From positions 142,632 to 206,631 of the forward strand of contig CABIXN010000005.1 of NCBI GenBank assembly GCA_902362715.1: a DNA stretch of 64,000 nt. The letters run 5' to 3'. The stretch is from Lachnospiraceae bacterium. Lineage in GTDB: Bacteria > Bacillota > Clostridia > Lachnospirales > Lachnospiraceae. This document shows, piece after piece, positions 52,016 through 60,526 of the stretch; position 1 is the stretch's first letter; the number at the start of each line of letters is the position of its first letter. The notes under the pieces were generated by a model. The model was not told the origin of the DNA, made no database searches, and saw only the letters and a list, made by a program, of their open reading frames with translations. Both the position numbers and the translations under genes were made by a program.

Positions 52016-52807
52016 TTACTGATTTCCCTGTGCATATCTGCTGAGGAACTGCTTTGTACGCTCTTCTTTTGGATGGTCAATCACCTGTTTTGCGTCTCCC
52101 TGCTCAACAATATAACCGTCATCCATAAAAATAATCTGATCTGCCACATTTCTTGCAAAATCCATCTCATGAGTAACAATAATCATTGTGGTGTTCTTAT
52201 CCGCAAGGCCCCGGATGACTTTTAACACCTCTCCGGTAAGCTCCGGATCCAGCGCTGATGTAGGTTCATCAAAACACAGGATATCCGGTTCCAGCGCAAG
52301 AGCTCTTGCAATAGCCACACGCTGCTGCTGTCCCCCGGACAGCTGGTGGGGATAATGGTTAATACGGTCAGACAGCCCCATCTGTGCCAGCAATGCTTTT
52401 CCATGGGCTTCGATCTGCTCATAGACCGCTTTTTTCTGATCTTTATAATCGGGGCGCTCCTGAGCCAGAAGCTTTTCTGCCAGAATTACATTTTCCAGCG
52501 CCGTATACTGGGGAAACAGATTAAACGACTGGAAAACCATCCCGAAATGCAGGCGCTTCTTTCTAAGCATTTCCTCTTTTTCATGTTTATTAACCGCTGC
52601 GTCAAACAGGGTTTCTCCTGCCACCGAAAAATTGCCGCCATTAGGTGTCTCAAGAAAATTCAGACATCGCAGCAATGTAGTCTTTCCGGAACCGGAAGAA
52701 CCGATAATTGCCAGTGCATTTCCTTCTTCCAGGGAAAAGCTGACATCTTTCAGAACCTTGGTTTTTCCAAAATGTTTTTCAATGTTATTTACTTCCAGAA
52801 TCGCCAT
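52016..52807 (-). CDS. Polar amino acid ABC transporter ATPase
   Basis: A 263-aa GlnQ/HisP-type ATPase. Walker [10 protein letters not shown] near residue 36, Q-loop [18 protein letters not shown], signature [19 protein letters not shown], Walker [16 protein letters not shown]-loop [22 protein letters not shown]. An insertion of about 15 residues ([22 protein letters not shown], near 125) is longer than in E. coli GlnQ. It follows the permease gene by 11 bp behind AAGGAGGG. Confidence 0.93.
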   Translation of the reverse strand: MAILEVNNIEKHFGKTKVLKDVSFSLEEGNALAIIGSSGSGKTTLLRCLNFLETPNGGNFSVAGETLFDAAVNKHEKEEMLRKKRLHFGMVFQSFNLFPQYTALENVILAEKLLAQERPDYKDQKKAVYEQIEAHGKALLAQMGLSDRINHYPHQLSGGQQQRVAIARALALEPDILCFDEPTSALDPELTGEVLKVIRGLADKNTTMIIVTHEMDFARNVADQIIFMDDGYIVEQGDAKQVIDHPKEERTKQFLSRYAQGNQ

Positions 52808-52818
52808 GTTTTCCCTCC

Positions 52819-53472
52819 TTATTTAAAATAGTTTAATCTGCGTTCAATGTAGTTAAATACCAGGGTAAGAACTCCTACAAACGCCAGATAAAATACACCG
52901 GTATAGAACAAAGGCCATACAAGTCCTGCTGATTTCATAAATGAGAATCCTGCAAATGTTAGCTCATAAGCCGCGATAATCCGGGCCAGAGAAGTATCTT
53001 TTACAAGTGTAATAATCTCATTTGACATAGGCGGAACAACCCGTTTAATCATCTGCAGCAAAGTAATCTTAAAGAAAATCTGTCTGCGGGTCATGCCAAG
53101 CACCTCACCTGCTTCCCTTTGTCCTGCAGGGACGCCCTCAATGCCGCCCCGGAAAATAACGGAAAAATAACAGGCATAGTTGATGGTAAAGGCAACTACT
53201 GTAGCCGTAACCCTTCCGGTCTCATTTCCGCTCCAGATATTGTATCCCAGCATTCCCGGAAGATAAAAAATAACAATCAGCTGCAGCATCAGCGGTGTTC
53301 CTCTGATGATCCAGACAATTACCTGAACAATATAACGAACCGGTTTCCACTTACTCATAGACCCAAATGAGATAATCAGCCCCAGGGGCAGTGCAAAAAC
53401 AAGGGTCAGAGCGAAGATTTCCAGCGTTGTCAGGAAACCAAATAACAATTCCTGCGTGACGTTCCAAAACAT
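52819..53472 (-). CDS. Polar amino acid ABC transporter permease
   Basis: A 217-aa membrane protein of the His/Glu/Gln/Arg permease family with five segments. IIRGTPLMLQLIVIFYLPG near residue 75, YACYFSVIFRGGIEGVPAGQREAGEVLGMTRRQIFFKITLLQMIKRVVPPMSNEIITLVKDTSL (coupling loop near 125) are typical. A single permease gene implies a homodimer. AGAGGAGAG precedes the ATG. Confidence 0.93.
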   Translation of the reverse strand: MFWNVTQELLFGFLTTLEIFALTLVFALPLGLIISFGSMSKWKPVRYIVQVIVWIIRGTPLMLQLIVIFYLPGMLGYNIWSGNETGRVTATVVAFTINYACYFSVIFRGGIEGVPAGQREAGEVLGMTRRQIFFKITLLQMIKRVVPPMSNEIITLVKDTSLARIIAAYELTFAGFSFMKSAGLVWPLFYTGVFYLAFVGVLTLVFNYIERRLNYFK

Positions 53473-53514
53473 AATTTTCTCTCCTCTGATCTGTTAAAAC
53501 GGACTTCACATGAT

Positions 53515-53543
53515 AAGGCAGAGAGCACTGCGCCCTCTGCCTT
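53515..53543. other. Intercistronic hairpin after binding-protein gene
   Basis: Nine-bp arms AAGGCAGAG (53515-53523) and CTCTGCCTT (53535-53543) between the binding-protein and permease genes, as also seen between modA and modB. It probably favours expression of the binding protein. Confidence 0.65.
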
Positions 53544-53571
53544 TCGCATCCATATTAAGATTTTGTACGGT

Positions 53572-54381
53572 TTATTTTGACGGTACAACGACAACCTGTG
53601 CGTTATTGCAGTATGCATTAGTGCATTCCATTGCAGATGTAACTTCATCTGTGAGGGTCATGCCGTTCCATACTACATCCAGGTTTTTAGATTCCAGTTC
53701 CATGATTTTTGTGTCCCAGTCAATCTCCACAAACTGAATCTTTACACCCAGCTTTTCTGCAACCAGCTTTGCCATATCAGCATCAAAACCAATCCAGTCG
53801 CCATTGTCATCTTTGTAATCCATAGGTTCGAACTCTGTAATACCTACTACCAGTGTTCCCTTATCCTGAATATAAGCTACATCGCTGTCTTTCTCAGCTG
53901 CTTTATATTCAGACTCACCCTGCTCTACAAGAGCATCCTGTACACCGTATTTTTCTGCAATTTCTTTCATAGAGCCGTCAGCATAAGTTTCGGAAAATAC
54001 CGCATTAATATAAGAAGCCAGATCAGATCCTTTGCGGCATCCAACTCCGTACTCTTCGGTTGTCAGCTCATCTGTATGTTTCATATCCGGATAGCTTGTT
54101 CCTTCCCCGATCATGGCTCCGGCCATAAGCAGGTCTATAATCGCTGCGTCAGAAGTTCCAGAAGATACTTCCATCAGCGCATCCGCCTGTGAAGATACTG
54201 CATTATATTTGAAGTCTTTTTCCTTTGCAGCGGCCTCACCGGCAGAACCTGCCTCCACCGCATAGGTCATTTTTGTTTCGTCAGCTGCACTGCCGCCCTG
54301 ATCGGCATCTTTACCGCCGCATCCTGCAAATGTCAGACCTGCAGTTAAAACGGCCAACATAACTACCAGTTTCTTTTTCAT
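53572..54381 (-). CDS. Amino acid-binding lipoprotein of ABC transporter
   Basis: A 269-aa lipoprotein with lipobox LTFAGC (Cys20). The chain looks circularly rearranged relative to common SBP_bac_3 proteins: the typical first-lobe motif LVVGITEFEPMDYKDDNGDWIGFDADMAKLVAEKLGVKIQFVEIDWDTKIMELESKNLDVVWNGMTLT comes at residues about 180-250, after a segment (YAVEAGSAGEAAAKEKDFKY, YGVGCRKGSDLASYINAVFSE) that normally follows it. The palindrome-like GAATAC/GTATTC at 54414-54429 upstream may be an operator. Substrate unknown. Confidence 0.88.
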   Translation of the reverse strand: MKKKLVVMLAVLTAGLTFAGCGGKDADQGGSAADETKMTYAVEAGSAGEAAAKEKDFKYNAVSSQADALMEVSSGTSDAAIIDLLMAGAMIGEGTSYPDMKHTDELTTEEYGVGCRKGSDLASYINAVFSETYADGSMKEIAEKYGVQDALVEQGESEYKAAEKDSDVAYIQDKGTLVVGITEFEPMDYKDDNGDWIGFDADMAKLVAEKLGVKIQFVEIDWDTKIMELESKNLDVVWNGMTLTDEVTSAMECTNAYCNNAQVVVVPSK

Positions 54382-54413
54382 ATGTCCTCTCCTCTAAACT
54401 ATGTTACAATATT

Positions 54414-54429
54414 GAATACTTGAGTATTC
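54414..54429. promoter_or_regulatory. Possible operator before amino acid transporter operon
   Basis: Six-bp arms GAATAC and GTATTC around TTGA, 33 bp ahead of the binding-protein start. It lies in the short gap after the exporter operon. The cognate regulator is not known. Confidence 0.35.
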
Positions 54430-54444
54430 TACCATAGTAGCACA

Positions 54445-56166
54445 CTAAAGTAAAGAGGATTTCCTCTGATTTTTCACCATCTTGGTATATATTCCGTTTC
54501 GTTCCATTAACTCTTCCGGCGTTCCCTGCTCCACTGACCTTCCATCGGAAAGTACAACAATTTTATCCGCCCCGGCAACTGTCCGCATCCGGTGGGCGAT
54601 AATCAGCACCGTTTTCTTCTCTATCAGCCTTGACAGGGCAGTTTGAATCTGTGTCTCGTTTTCCACATCCAGGGAGGCGGTTGCCTCATCCAGCAGAATA
54701 ATAGGAGCGTCCTTTAAAAATGCTCTGGCAATAGAAATACGCTGCCGCTCTCCTCCTGAGAGTTCACAGCCATTTTCTCCGATACGGCTGTTCCACTTCT
54801 CTGGAAGCTTTTCTACAAACTCTGCACAGCCTGCCAAAGAAGCCGCCGCCAGCACCTCCTGATCGGAGGCATCCTTTCTGCCGATTCTGATATTTTCCAT
54901 AATAGTATTGTCAAACAGGGTTACATCCTGAAATACGATAGAATACAGCGACATCAGCGTCTCCGGATCAATTCCTGCAATATCCATGCCTCCCACCGTA
55001 ATCCTTCCGGACTGTATATCCCAAAACCTGGCGGCCAGACGTGATACGGTAGTTTTTCCTCCTCCGGAAGGACCCACCAGCGCAGTCACCTGTCCCTGTT
55101 TCGCTGTAAAGGAAACGTCTTTGAGTACCGTTTCTTTTTGGTTATAGGAAAATCCCACATGCTCAAATACAATATCATATCCCCGGTTTGTCAGGCAGTT
55201 TTCACCGGTCTGCACCGGGTACTTCAAAATTTCATTCATCCTTCCAATATTTGTCCGGGTACTGATTACAGCTGCAAGATTTTGCAGGGCGCTCTGCAAA
55301 GGATCATAAAGCCTTGATACTACCAGCAGAAAAACAAAAAATGTTAAAATATCCAAAGAACCTTTCATCAGCAGCACAGACCCTGCCAGTGCCACAGTAG
55401 CGATTCCAAGCTTTAAAATCAAAGATGCGCTGACAACAAATACAGCTGTTCCAAATTCTGAAATTACAGCTCTTTTTTCTACTGCTTTAATCTTACGATC
55501 TAACCCTTCCAGATAACTGTCCTCCGCGTTGCACGCCTTTAAATCCCTGACAGTTTCCAGGCATTCCTGAATACCGTCGGCGCAGGCCATTTTTGCATCC
55601 ATCTGCCGTTCATTCAGCTTTTCTTGTACTTTTGCAGAAAATCCTACAATTGCAAAAGATACGGGAAGCACCCACAGCGCTGCCAGAGCCATCCTCCAGT
55701 CAAACGCAAACAGGCCGATGGAAATCAATACGGTAGATATTACAGAGCCTATCAGTTCCGGAATAAAATGCGAGAAACTCTGTTCTAGAAATGTGCAGTC
55801 TGCCATAATTGTGCTGGTCAGATCTGCCAGATCCTTTTTTCCGAAAAAGGAAAGAGGGATTTTTCTAAGCTTTTCCGCCAGTGATACCCTTCTGATTCCA
55901 CTCTCAACATAAGTGGCAAAATAAGTAGCGTTATACTGGAACCAGGTAGTTAAAAGCAGCAGTAAAATGCACAAAATACAGCCGGCCAGATAAAAACCCC
56001 ATCCATAAGTTCTGCCCCCAAAAAGCAGGTCTTTAATCAACAGATAAAGCATTCCCACAGGAAACATCAAAGACAGATTCTGAAAAACACATGCGATGCA
56101 TCCTTTCACAAGATCTTTTGCCCCCTGGCGGGACAATGCAAACTTTTCCTGAAGCCATTTTATCAT
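54445..56166 (-). CDS. ABC exporter half-transporter, second gene
   Basis: About 573 aa, a six-segment membrane domain (residues 1-310) fused to an ATPase domain. Walker A GPSGGGKTT near 375, signature LSGGERQRISIARAF near 475, Walker B IILLDEATASLD and H-loop IIAHRMRTV are all intact. ATG 56166 behind GGAGG overlaps the stop of the first exporter gene by four bases (ATGA), which points to a heterodimer. The substrate may be a drug, lipid, peptide or siderophore; the TetR gene upstream suggests drug or envelope stress. Confidence 0.9.
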   Translation of the reverse strand: MIKWLQEKFALSRQGAKDLVKGCIACVFQNLSLMFPVGMLYLLIKDLLFGGRTYGWGFYLAGCILCILLLLLTTWFQYNATYFATYVESGIRRVSLAEKLRKIPLSFFGKKDLADLTSTIMADCTFLEQSFSHFIPELIGSVISTVLISIGLFAFDWRMALAALWVLPVSFAIVGFSAKVQEKLNERQMDAKMACADGIQECLETVRDLKACNAEDSYLEGLDRKIKAVEKRAVISEFGTAVFVVSASLILKLGIATVALAGSVLLMKGSLDILTFFVFLLVVSRLYDPLQSALQNLAAVISTRTNIGRMNEILKYPVQTGENCLTNRGYDIVFEHVGFSYNQKETVLKDVSFTAKQGQVTALVGPSGGGKTTVSRLAARFWDIQSGRITVGGMDIAGIDPETLMSLYSIVFQDVTLFDNTIMENIRIGRKDASDQEVLAAASLAGCAEFVEKLPEKWNSRIGENGCELSGGERQRISIARAFLKDAPIILLDEATASLDVENETQIQTALSRLIEKKTVLIIAHRMRTVAGADKIVVLSDGRSVEQGTPEELMERNGIYTKMVKNQRKSSLL

Positions 56167-57941
56167 AGAGCGCCTCCTTCCCTGGAAACCTTCCATGCTG
56201 CGGATGTCTGATAGTTTTCCCACATCCTGGCGAATATCCCATTCTGATTCATCAGTTCTTCTCCAGTGCCTTCTTCACAGATTTCTCCGTCTTTTAGCAC
56301 ATAAATACGGCTGGCATTTATTACCGTTGAAAGACGGTGGGCGATCATAATTACAGTTTTTTTCCTGGACAATTCTGCAAAGGCTTCCTGGAACCGGCTT
56401 TCATTATCCGGATCCGCAAAGGCAGTTGCCTCATCTAGAATAACCACCGGCGTATTTTGCAGCATAACTCTTGCTATAGCAATCCGCTGCTGTTCCCCGC
56501 CGGACAAATACACGCCCCGGCTTCCAATTACAGTGTCGATACCATCCGGCAGTTTTTCGATAATATCCATACACTGAGCGGCTTTCAACGCCGCCATAAC
56601 CTCTTCCCTGGAAGTCTCAGGTCTTCCCATCCGGACATTTTCCAGAATAGAGTCCTTCACCAGATGACTGTTCTGGAATACAAAGGATACCGTCTCCATG
56701 AGCTCCTTTTTGGAAATTTCCCTGACATTAACTCCTCCTATCAGTACATTCCCCTGCTGCGCATCAAAAAAACGCGCTATAAGATTTGCAAGTGTTGTTT
56801 TCCCTCCTCCGGAAGGCCCCACAAATGCCGCAGTTTCACCGGGAGCAATTTTAAGGGAAATATCATGTACGGCATCCTTAGTTCCGTCATAGCTGTAGCT
56901 TACATGACTTAAAACCACAGACGCATCCACAGGTGATTTGGGCTTCCCGGGTTCCCCAAGAGGCTTTATCTCTAAAACACTGTCAATCCTTCCCAGGGCA
57001 TCTTCCACGATCATTGCATTTTCACTCTGAAACATAATTCTGGTAAGGGTCAAAGAAATAACCGGAGTAATAATAATATAAAACAGCAGATTCAACAGAA
57101 GTTCCTGTGTAACACCCCCCCTGGCCAAAATCAGCCCTCCGGCAATTAAAAATGCAAAAACACTGTTAACCGCCGCCGTATACAGCATCATAGGACCTCT
57201 AAGCTGCCTGGTATAGGCAATCACCCAGGTCTGATAACGGTCGATGGCATCTTTAAATTTCTTAAAGGAAAAAACCGTCTGTCCAAAAGTTTTCACAACA
57301 GGAATCCCCCGGACATATTCCACAGCCTCGTTTGACATGTCATCTAAAGCATTCTGGTATTCACTCATTTTCTGCTGCATACCAGAGCCGGTCATACTCA
57401 TCATAATCAAAAAACCAAGGACCACAGGAATCAGGCTTAAGAGGCCAAGCCTGAAGTCAAATACAAACAGCAGTACCAAAAGTCCCACCGGCGTGGCAAT
57501 GGCCCCCGCCTTATCCGGCAGCTGATGAGCCAGATAGGTTTCTGTTGCCGCGCTGGATTCATTGACAATTTTTCTAAGCTTCCCGCTTCCAAAACCATCC
57601 GCAAATCCCATGGGCAGCTTTACAATATGATGCATCGTTTTAATTCTGATATTAGATGCAATTCTGAAAGCCGCCACATGAGAGCACATAAGGGCTGCAA
57701 TATAAACCAGTACCGCAGCCACTGCCAAAATAACTGCCATCCATCCATAATGTGTCAGTCCTTCTGCCTGCCCAAAATCAGGTGCTGCCCAAAGTACCTC
57801 TCTTATAATTTTCCAGATATACCAAAAGGGTATAAGGGCCAGTATTGCACTGGCCGCTGATAATATCCATGACAAATATGCCAGATATTTATGATGCCCT
57901 GCATACCCAAGCAGACGCGATAAATTTGATTGTTTCTTCAC
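56163..57941 (-). CDS. ABC exporter half-transporter, first gene
   Basis: A 592-aa membrane-ATPase fusion of the same type as the next gene. Walker A GPSGGGKTT near residue 380, signature LSGGEQQRIAIARVM near 480, Walker B VVILDEATAFADPDNESRF (unusual FADP in place of SLD) and H-loop IAHRLST. The substitution after the catalytic Glu is common in siderophore-type exporters such as those of the IrtA/IrtB or YbtPQ kind; this is a family impression. GTG start behind AAGGAGG. It follows TetR by 133 bp. Confidence 0.9.
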   Translation of the reverse strand: MKKQSNLSRLLGYAGHHKYLAYLSWILSAASAILALIPFWYIWKIIREVLWAAPDFGQAEGLTHYGWMAVILAVAAVLVYIAALMCSHVAAFRIASNIRIKTMHHIVKLPMGFADGFGSGKLRKIVNESSAATETYLAHQLPDKAGAIATPVGLLVLLFVFDFRLGLLSLIPVVLGFLIMMSMTGSGMQQKMSEYQNALDDMSNEAVEYVRGIPVVKTFGQTVFSFKKFKDAIDRYQTWVIAYTRQLRGPMMLYTAAVNSVFAFLIAGGLILARGGVTQELLLNLLFYIIITPVISLTLTRIMFQSENAMIVEDALGRIDSVLEIKPLGEPGKPKSPVDASVVLSHVSYSYDGTKDAVHDISLKIAPGETAAFVGPSGGGKTTLANLIARFFDAQQGNVLIGGVNVREISKKELMETVSFVFQNSHLVKDSILENVRMGRPETSREEVMAALKAAQCMDIIEKLPDGIDTVIGSRGVYLSGGEQQRIAIARVMLQNTPVVILDEATAFADPDNESRFQEAFAELSRKKTVIMIAHRLSTVINASRIYVLKDGEICEEGTGEELMNQNGIFARMWENYQTSAAWKVSREGGAL

Positions 57942-57998
57942 CTAGATACCTCCTTTTCATTTTAGATTCGCTTTTTTCTTTATAATATCCTCCTTATT

Positions 57999-58014
57999 GT
58001 TAGTCATAACTAAC
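57999..58014. promoter_or_regulatory. Inverted repeat upstream of ABC exporter genes
   Basis: GTTAGT (57999-58004) and ACTAAC (58009-58014) around CATA, 58 bp before the exporter GTG. A possible regulator site differing in sequence from the TetR-gene operators. Confidence 0.4.
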
Positions 58015-58074
58015 CTTCATATAAAAACAGATCGTACAATCAGGCGGCGGGCGCAGATACCTCCGGGCTAATCA

Positions 58075-58686
58075 TTAGTATCCCAGCACCGCCTGCCATC
58101 CTGCCGTATAAAATTGTCTGAGCTCTTTGACATATTCTACCGCCTGGGCTTTTGGCATATCGTGCACAACCATTTCAAAAAAACCATTAAACATACCCGT
58201 AATCAGAATGTGCTCCAGCTGAGGATCTATTTCCTTTAAATTCTGCCCAAGGCTGTGCATAGACTGGATAAACTTATGTGTCCCCTTTACTTCGCTTTCC
58301 ACCATTTTATGAACAAAATGCTCGTACTTTGTACCCTCCGAGCACAAAATCAGCAGTTTAAAAACTTCCAGATGCTGGTATACATAATCCAGCATCCAGT
58401 CCATGCACGCTCCGGAAATCTTTCCCATTTCCTCTTTCTGCAGTCTGGGAGGAAGCATAGCAAATTCTCTCTGGGCTCCCTCAAATCTCTCCAGCATAAC
58501 CTCAGCCTGCTCTCCCACCAGTGCTTCAAACAGTTTTTCTTTGCTTCTGTAATATCCGTAAAAGGCTCCGGTAGTTACCCCGGCATCCTTTACAATGCTC
58601 CTTAAAGAAGCCGACTTAAATCCCTTCTTTAAAAATTCCTTTTTTCCTGCACGATGTATACTCTGTAATGTAGTTAATTCATCCAC
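58075..58686 (-). CDS. TetR family regulator of the ABC exporter
   Basis: A 203-aa repressor. The N-terminal helix-turn-helix is canonical: HRAGKKEFLKKGFKSASLRSIVKDAGVTTGAFYGYYRSKEKLFEALVGE (residues about 11-58). The remaining helices form the ligand-binding and dimer domain, which is not conserved. It lies directly upstream of the exporter pair on the same strand and has two abutting 13-bp palindromes in front of it, so autoregulation is likely. Start ATG 58686. Confidence 0.92.
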   Translation of the reverse strand: MDELTTLQSIHRAGKKEFLKKGFKSASLRSIVKDAGVTTGAFYGYYRSKEKLFEALVGEQAEVMLERFEGAQREFAMLPPRLQKEEMGKISGACMDWMLDYVYQHLEVFKLLILCSEGTKYEHFVHKMVESEVKGTHKFIQSMHSLGQNLKEIDPQLEHILITGMFNGFFEMVVHDMPKAQAVEYVKELRQFYTAGWQAVLGY

Positions 58687-58712
58687 CAGTAGTTTTCTCC
58701 CCTTTTCCTGTT

Positions 58713-58738
58713 ATAACAGTGTTATATAACAATGTTAT
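58713..58738. promoter_or_regulatory. Tandem TetR-type operators
   Basis: Two perfect 13-bp palindromes abut: ATAACAGTGTTAT (58713-58725) and ATAACAATGTTAT (58726-58738). They sit 27-52 bp ahead of the TetR start codon, in a good position for autoregulation. Confidence 0.75.
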
Positions 58739-58823
58739 GTTATCACCACTTTTATAATTCTGTCAACAAAGCGGCCCCCTGAATCAGCGAGTTTTTTTCT
58801 CAATACTGCGTTTTTTCAGATAG

Positions 58824-58898
58824 AAAAAACGCCAGCCCCAAAACCACTGTTTTTCAATTCCTGTTACATTGTGTGGTTTCCGTCAGCTGACGTTTTTT
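58824..58898 (-). terminator. Terminator of the OFA-family MFS gene
   Basis: AAAAAACGCCAGC (58824-58836) pairs with GCTGACGTTTTTT (58886-58898), one G-U, with an inner AAACCAC/GTGGTTT stem. Both ends have A/T runs. The rest of the 320 bp between TetR and the carrier gene shows no gene. Confidence 0.65.
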
Positions 58899-59006
58899 GA
58901 TCTGCCCTGTTATGGGCCGCCGGCAATTTATCTGCCTGTTTGGCGTTTTACTTATTGCTTATTTATTATTTATGTATGGCAAATGCCTCAAACAGCTCCT
59001 GAAAAA

Positions 59007-60428
59007 TTATGAAATCTCTGCATTTGCAGAGCTTCCTTTTTCACGCTCTTCTTTCTCAAGCTCTTCCCGTACACGTCTTTCTATTTCTCTTATTTTTGCT
59101 TCTGTCCGGGCGCGTACTTCCTGTTCCTTTTTGAAATCCTGATTATATTTATGTTCATTAATCAGCGCCACAAGAATGATATTTACTCCTGCAACACAGG
59201 CAAATACAACATAAGCATACCGCAGACTTCCTGTAATATTTAATACAATACCGTTCACAGCAAAACACAGAGAGGTAAACAATCCCTGAATGGGGAATAA
59301 AACGCTGTTTACCTTGCTGAATCCCTGCCGGCCAAATACGGATGTCGGCAGTGAAGTTGTAAAGTTTGCAGAGCCTCCGATGGCCATACCAATCATGAAA
59401 ATAGAAATATATACACCGAATGTAGTTTCAGATACATTGCAAAGCAGCGCCACAATATACCATACACCAAAGAAAATCATTGTTCTCTTTGTACCAAATT
59501 TATCATCGAACATACCGATAATAAAAGAACCAAACACACCGATGCAGGCAAGTACTGTCATAATTGCAACTGCGTGAGCCTGGGAAAAGCCAAGCTGCTG
59601 ATTTCTAACTACCAGCTGGCTCATAACTCCAACAGAACAGATCTGGAAAAATCCTGTAGTAATCGCAGTCAGCCACAAAGAACCATTGGTCAGCAATTTT
59701 TTTGTGGTCCAGCCGCCGTCATCATTTTCATCTGTCTGAGCGTCCGCATAATCCGCAGCGTATTCATCATCCGAAACATTATCCGGATTCATTCCGCGCT
59801 CTCTAGGTGTGTTACGAATAAATAATGCACCTAATACTGCCAGCACAATTACTGCAACTGCCGGGATTACTACTGCCATTCTGACCCCAAGCTGATTTAC
59901 CAGAGCTGTAATCATCGGCACATAAAAGGCAGAAGCCAGATTGTGTCCCATTGTGGTATATCCCATGATAATTCCCTTTTTCTTGGGGAACCACTGCGCC
60001 ACCAGGGCTCCTCCGGCAATATATCCCGCCGACATAATGCCTCCGGCAACAAAGCACATGGCAATTGTATAAACTGCTAAATTCGGAGCATTACCGATTA
60101 CAATATAGCAGGCCGCAGCTACAACCATGCAGACTGCAGAAGTCTTTCTGGCTCCCCATTTCCGGTTCAGCTGTCCTACCAGCACAAACAAAAGCACACC
60201 AACAACTCCGGCAATAGAGTTACAATTTAAAACAGTTCCCGACAAAACGCCAAGACGTTCGGCAATGGCCGGAGCAGTAATATTGGATCCGTCATTTACA
60301 AAGCCAACGTAAAACCAGAACATCGCCATACAATAAAAAATAATTCCCCATCCGGCTTTTCCGAAATTTACCACCGAATGATTTTCCTTATTTTCCGGTT
60401 CAAGATCAATTACTATTTTACCTTTCAT
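59007..60428 (-). CDS. OFA family MFS transporter (oxalate/formate antiporter-like)
   Basis: A 473-aa carrier with 12 membrane segments. NSIAGVVGVLLFVLVGQLNRKWGARKTSAVCM is the first MFS loop motif, and AGGIMSAGYIAGGALVAQWFPKKKGIIMGYTTMGHNLASAF near residue 130-170 is typical of the OFA family. A central cytoplasmic loop is acidic (DDEYAADYADAQTDENDDGG) and the last 40 residues are a charged, helical tail. Substrate: an organic acid, possibly formate, oxalate or lactate, not proven. A hairpin in the leader includes the ribosome binding site. Confidence 0.88.
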   Translation of the reverse strand: MKGKIVIDLEPENKENHSVVNFGKAGWGIIFYCMAMFWFYVGFVNDGSNITAPAIAERLGVLSGTVLNCNSIAGVVGVLLFVLVGQLNRKWGARKTSAVCMVVAAACYIVIGNAPNLAVYTIAMCFVAGGIMSAGYIAGGALVAQWFPKKKGIIMGYTTMGHNLASAFYVPMITALVNQLGVRMAVVIPAVAVIVLAVLGALFIRNTPRERGMNPDNVSDDEYAADYADAQTDENDDGGWTTKKLLTNGSLWLTAITTGFFQICSVGVMSQLVVRNQQLGFSQAHAVAIMTVLACIGVFGSFIIGMFDDKFGTKRTMIFFGVWYIVALLCNVSETTFGVYISIFMIGMAIGGSANFTTSLPTSVFGRQGFSKVNSVLFPIQGLFTSLCFAVNGIVLNITGSLRYAYVVFACVAGVNIILVALINEHKYNQDFKKEQEVRARTEAKIREIERRVREELEKEEREKGSSANAEIS

Positions 60429-60431
60429 TCC

Positions 60432-60477
60432 AAAACCTCCATTTTTTATGATAATTTTATTTTATCAAAGAGGTTTT
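60432..60477 (-). promoter_or_regulatory. Leader hairpin holding the ribosome binding site
   Basis: On the minus-strand message AAAACCTC (60477-60470) can pair with GAGGTTTT (60439-60432), which contains the GGAGG of the MFS gene, with an inner GATAA/TTATC stem. Folding would hide the start region. Confidence 0.55.
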
Positions 60478-60526
60478 TTAAGAAATATATAAGAAAATTA
60501 CGATTTTATTTATTTTTTTACGGATT

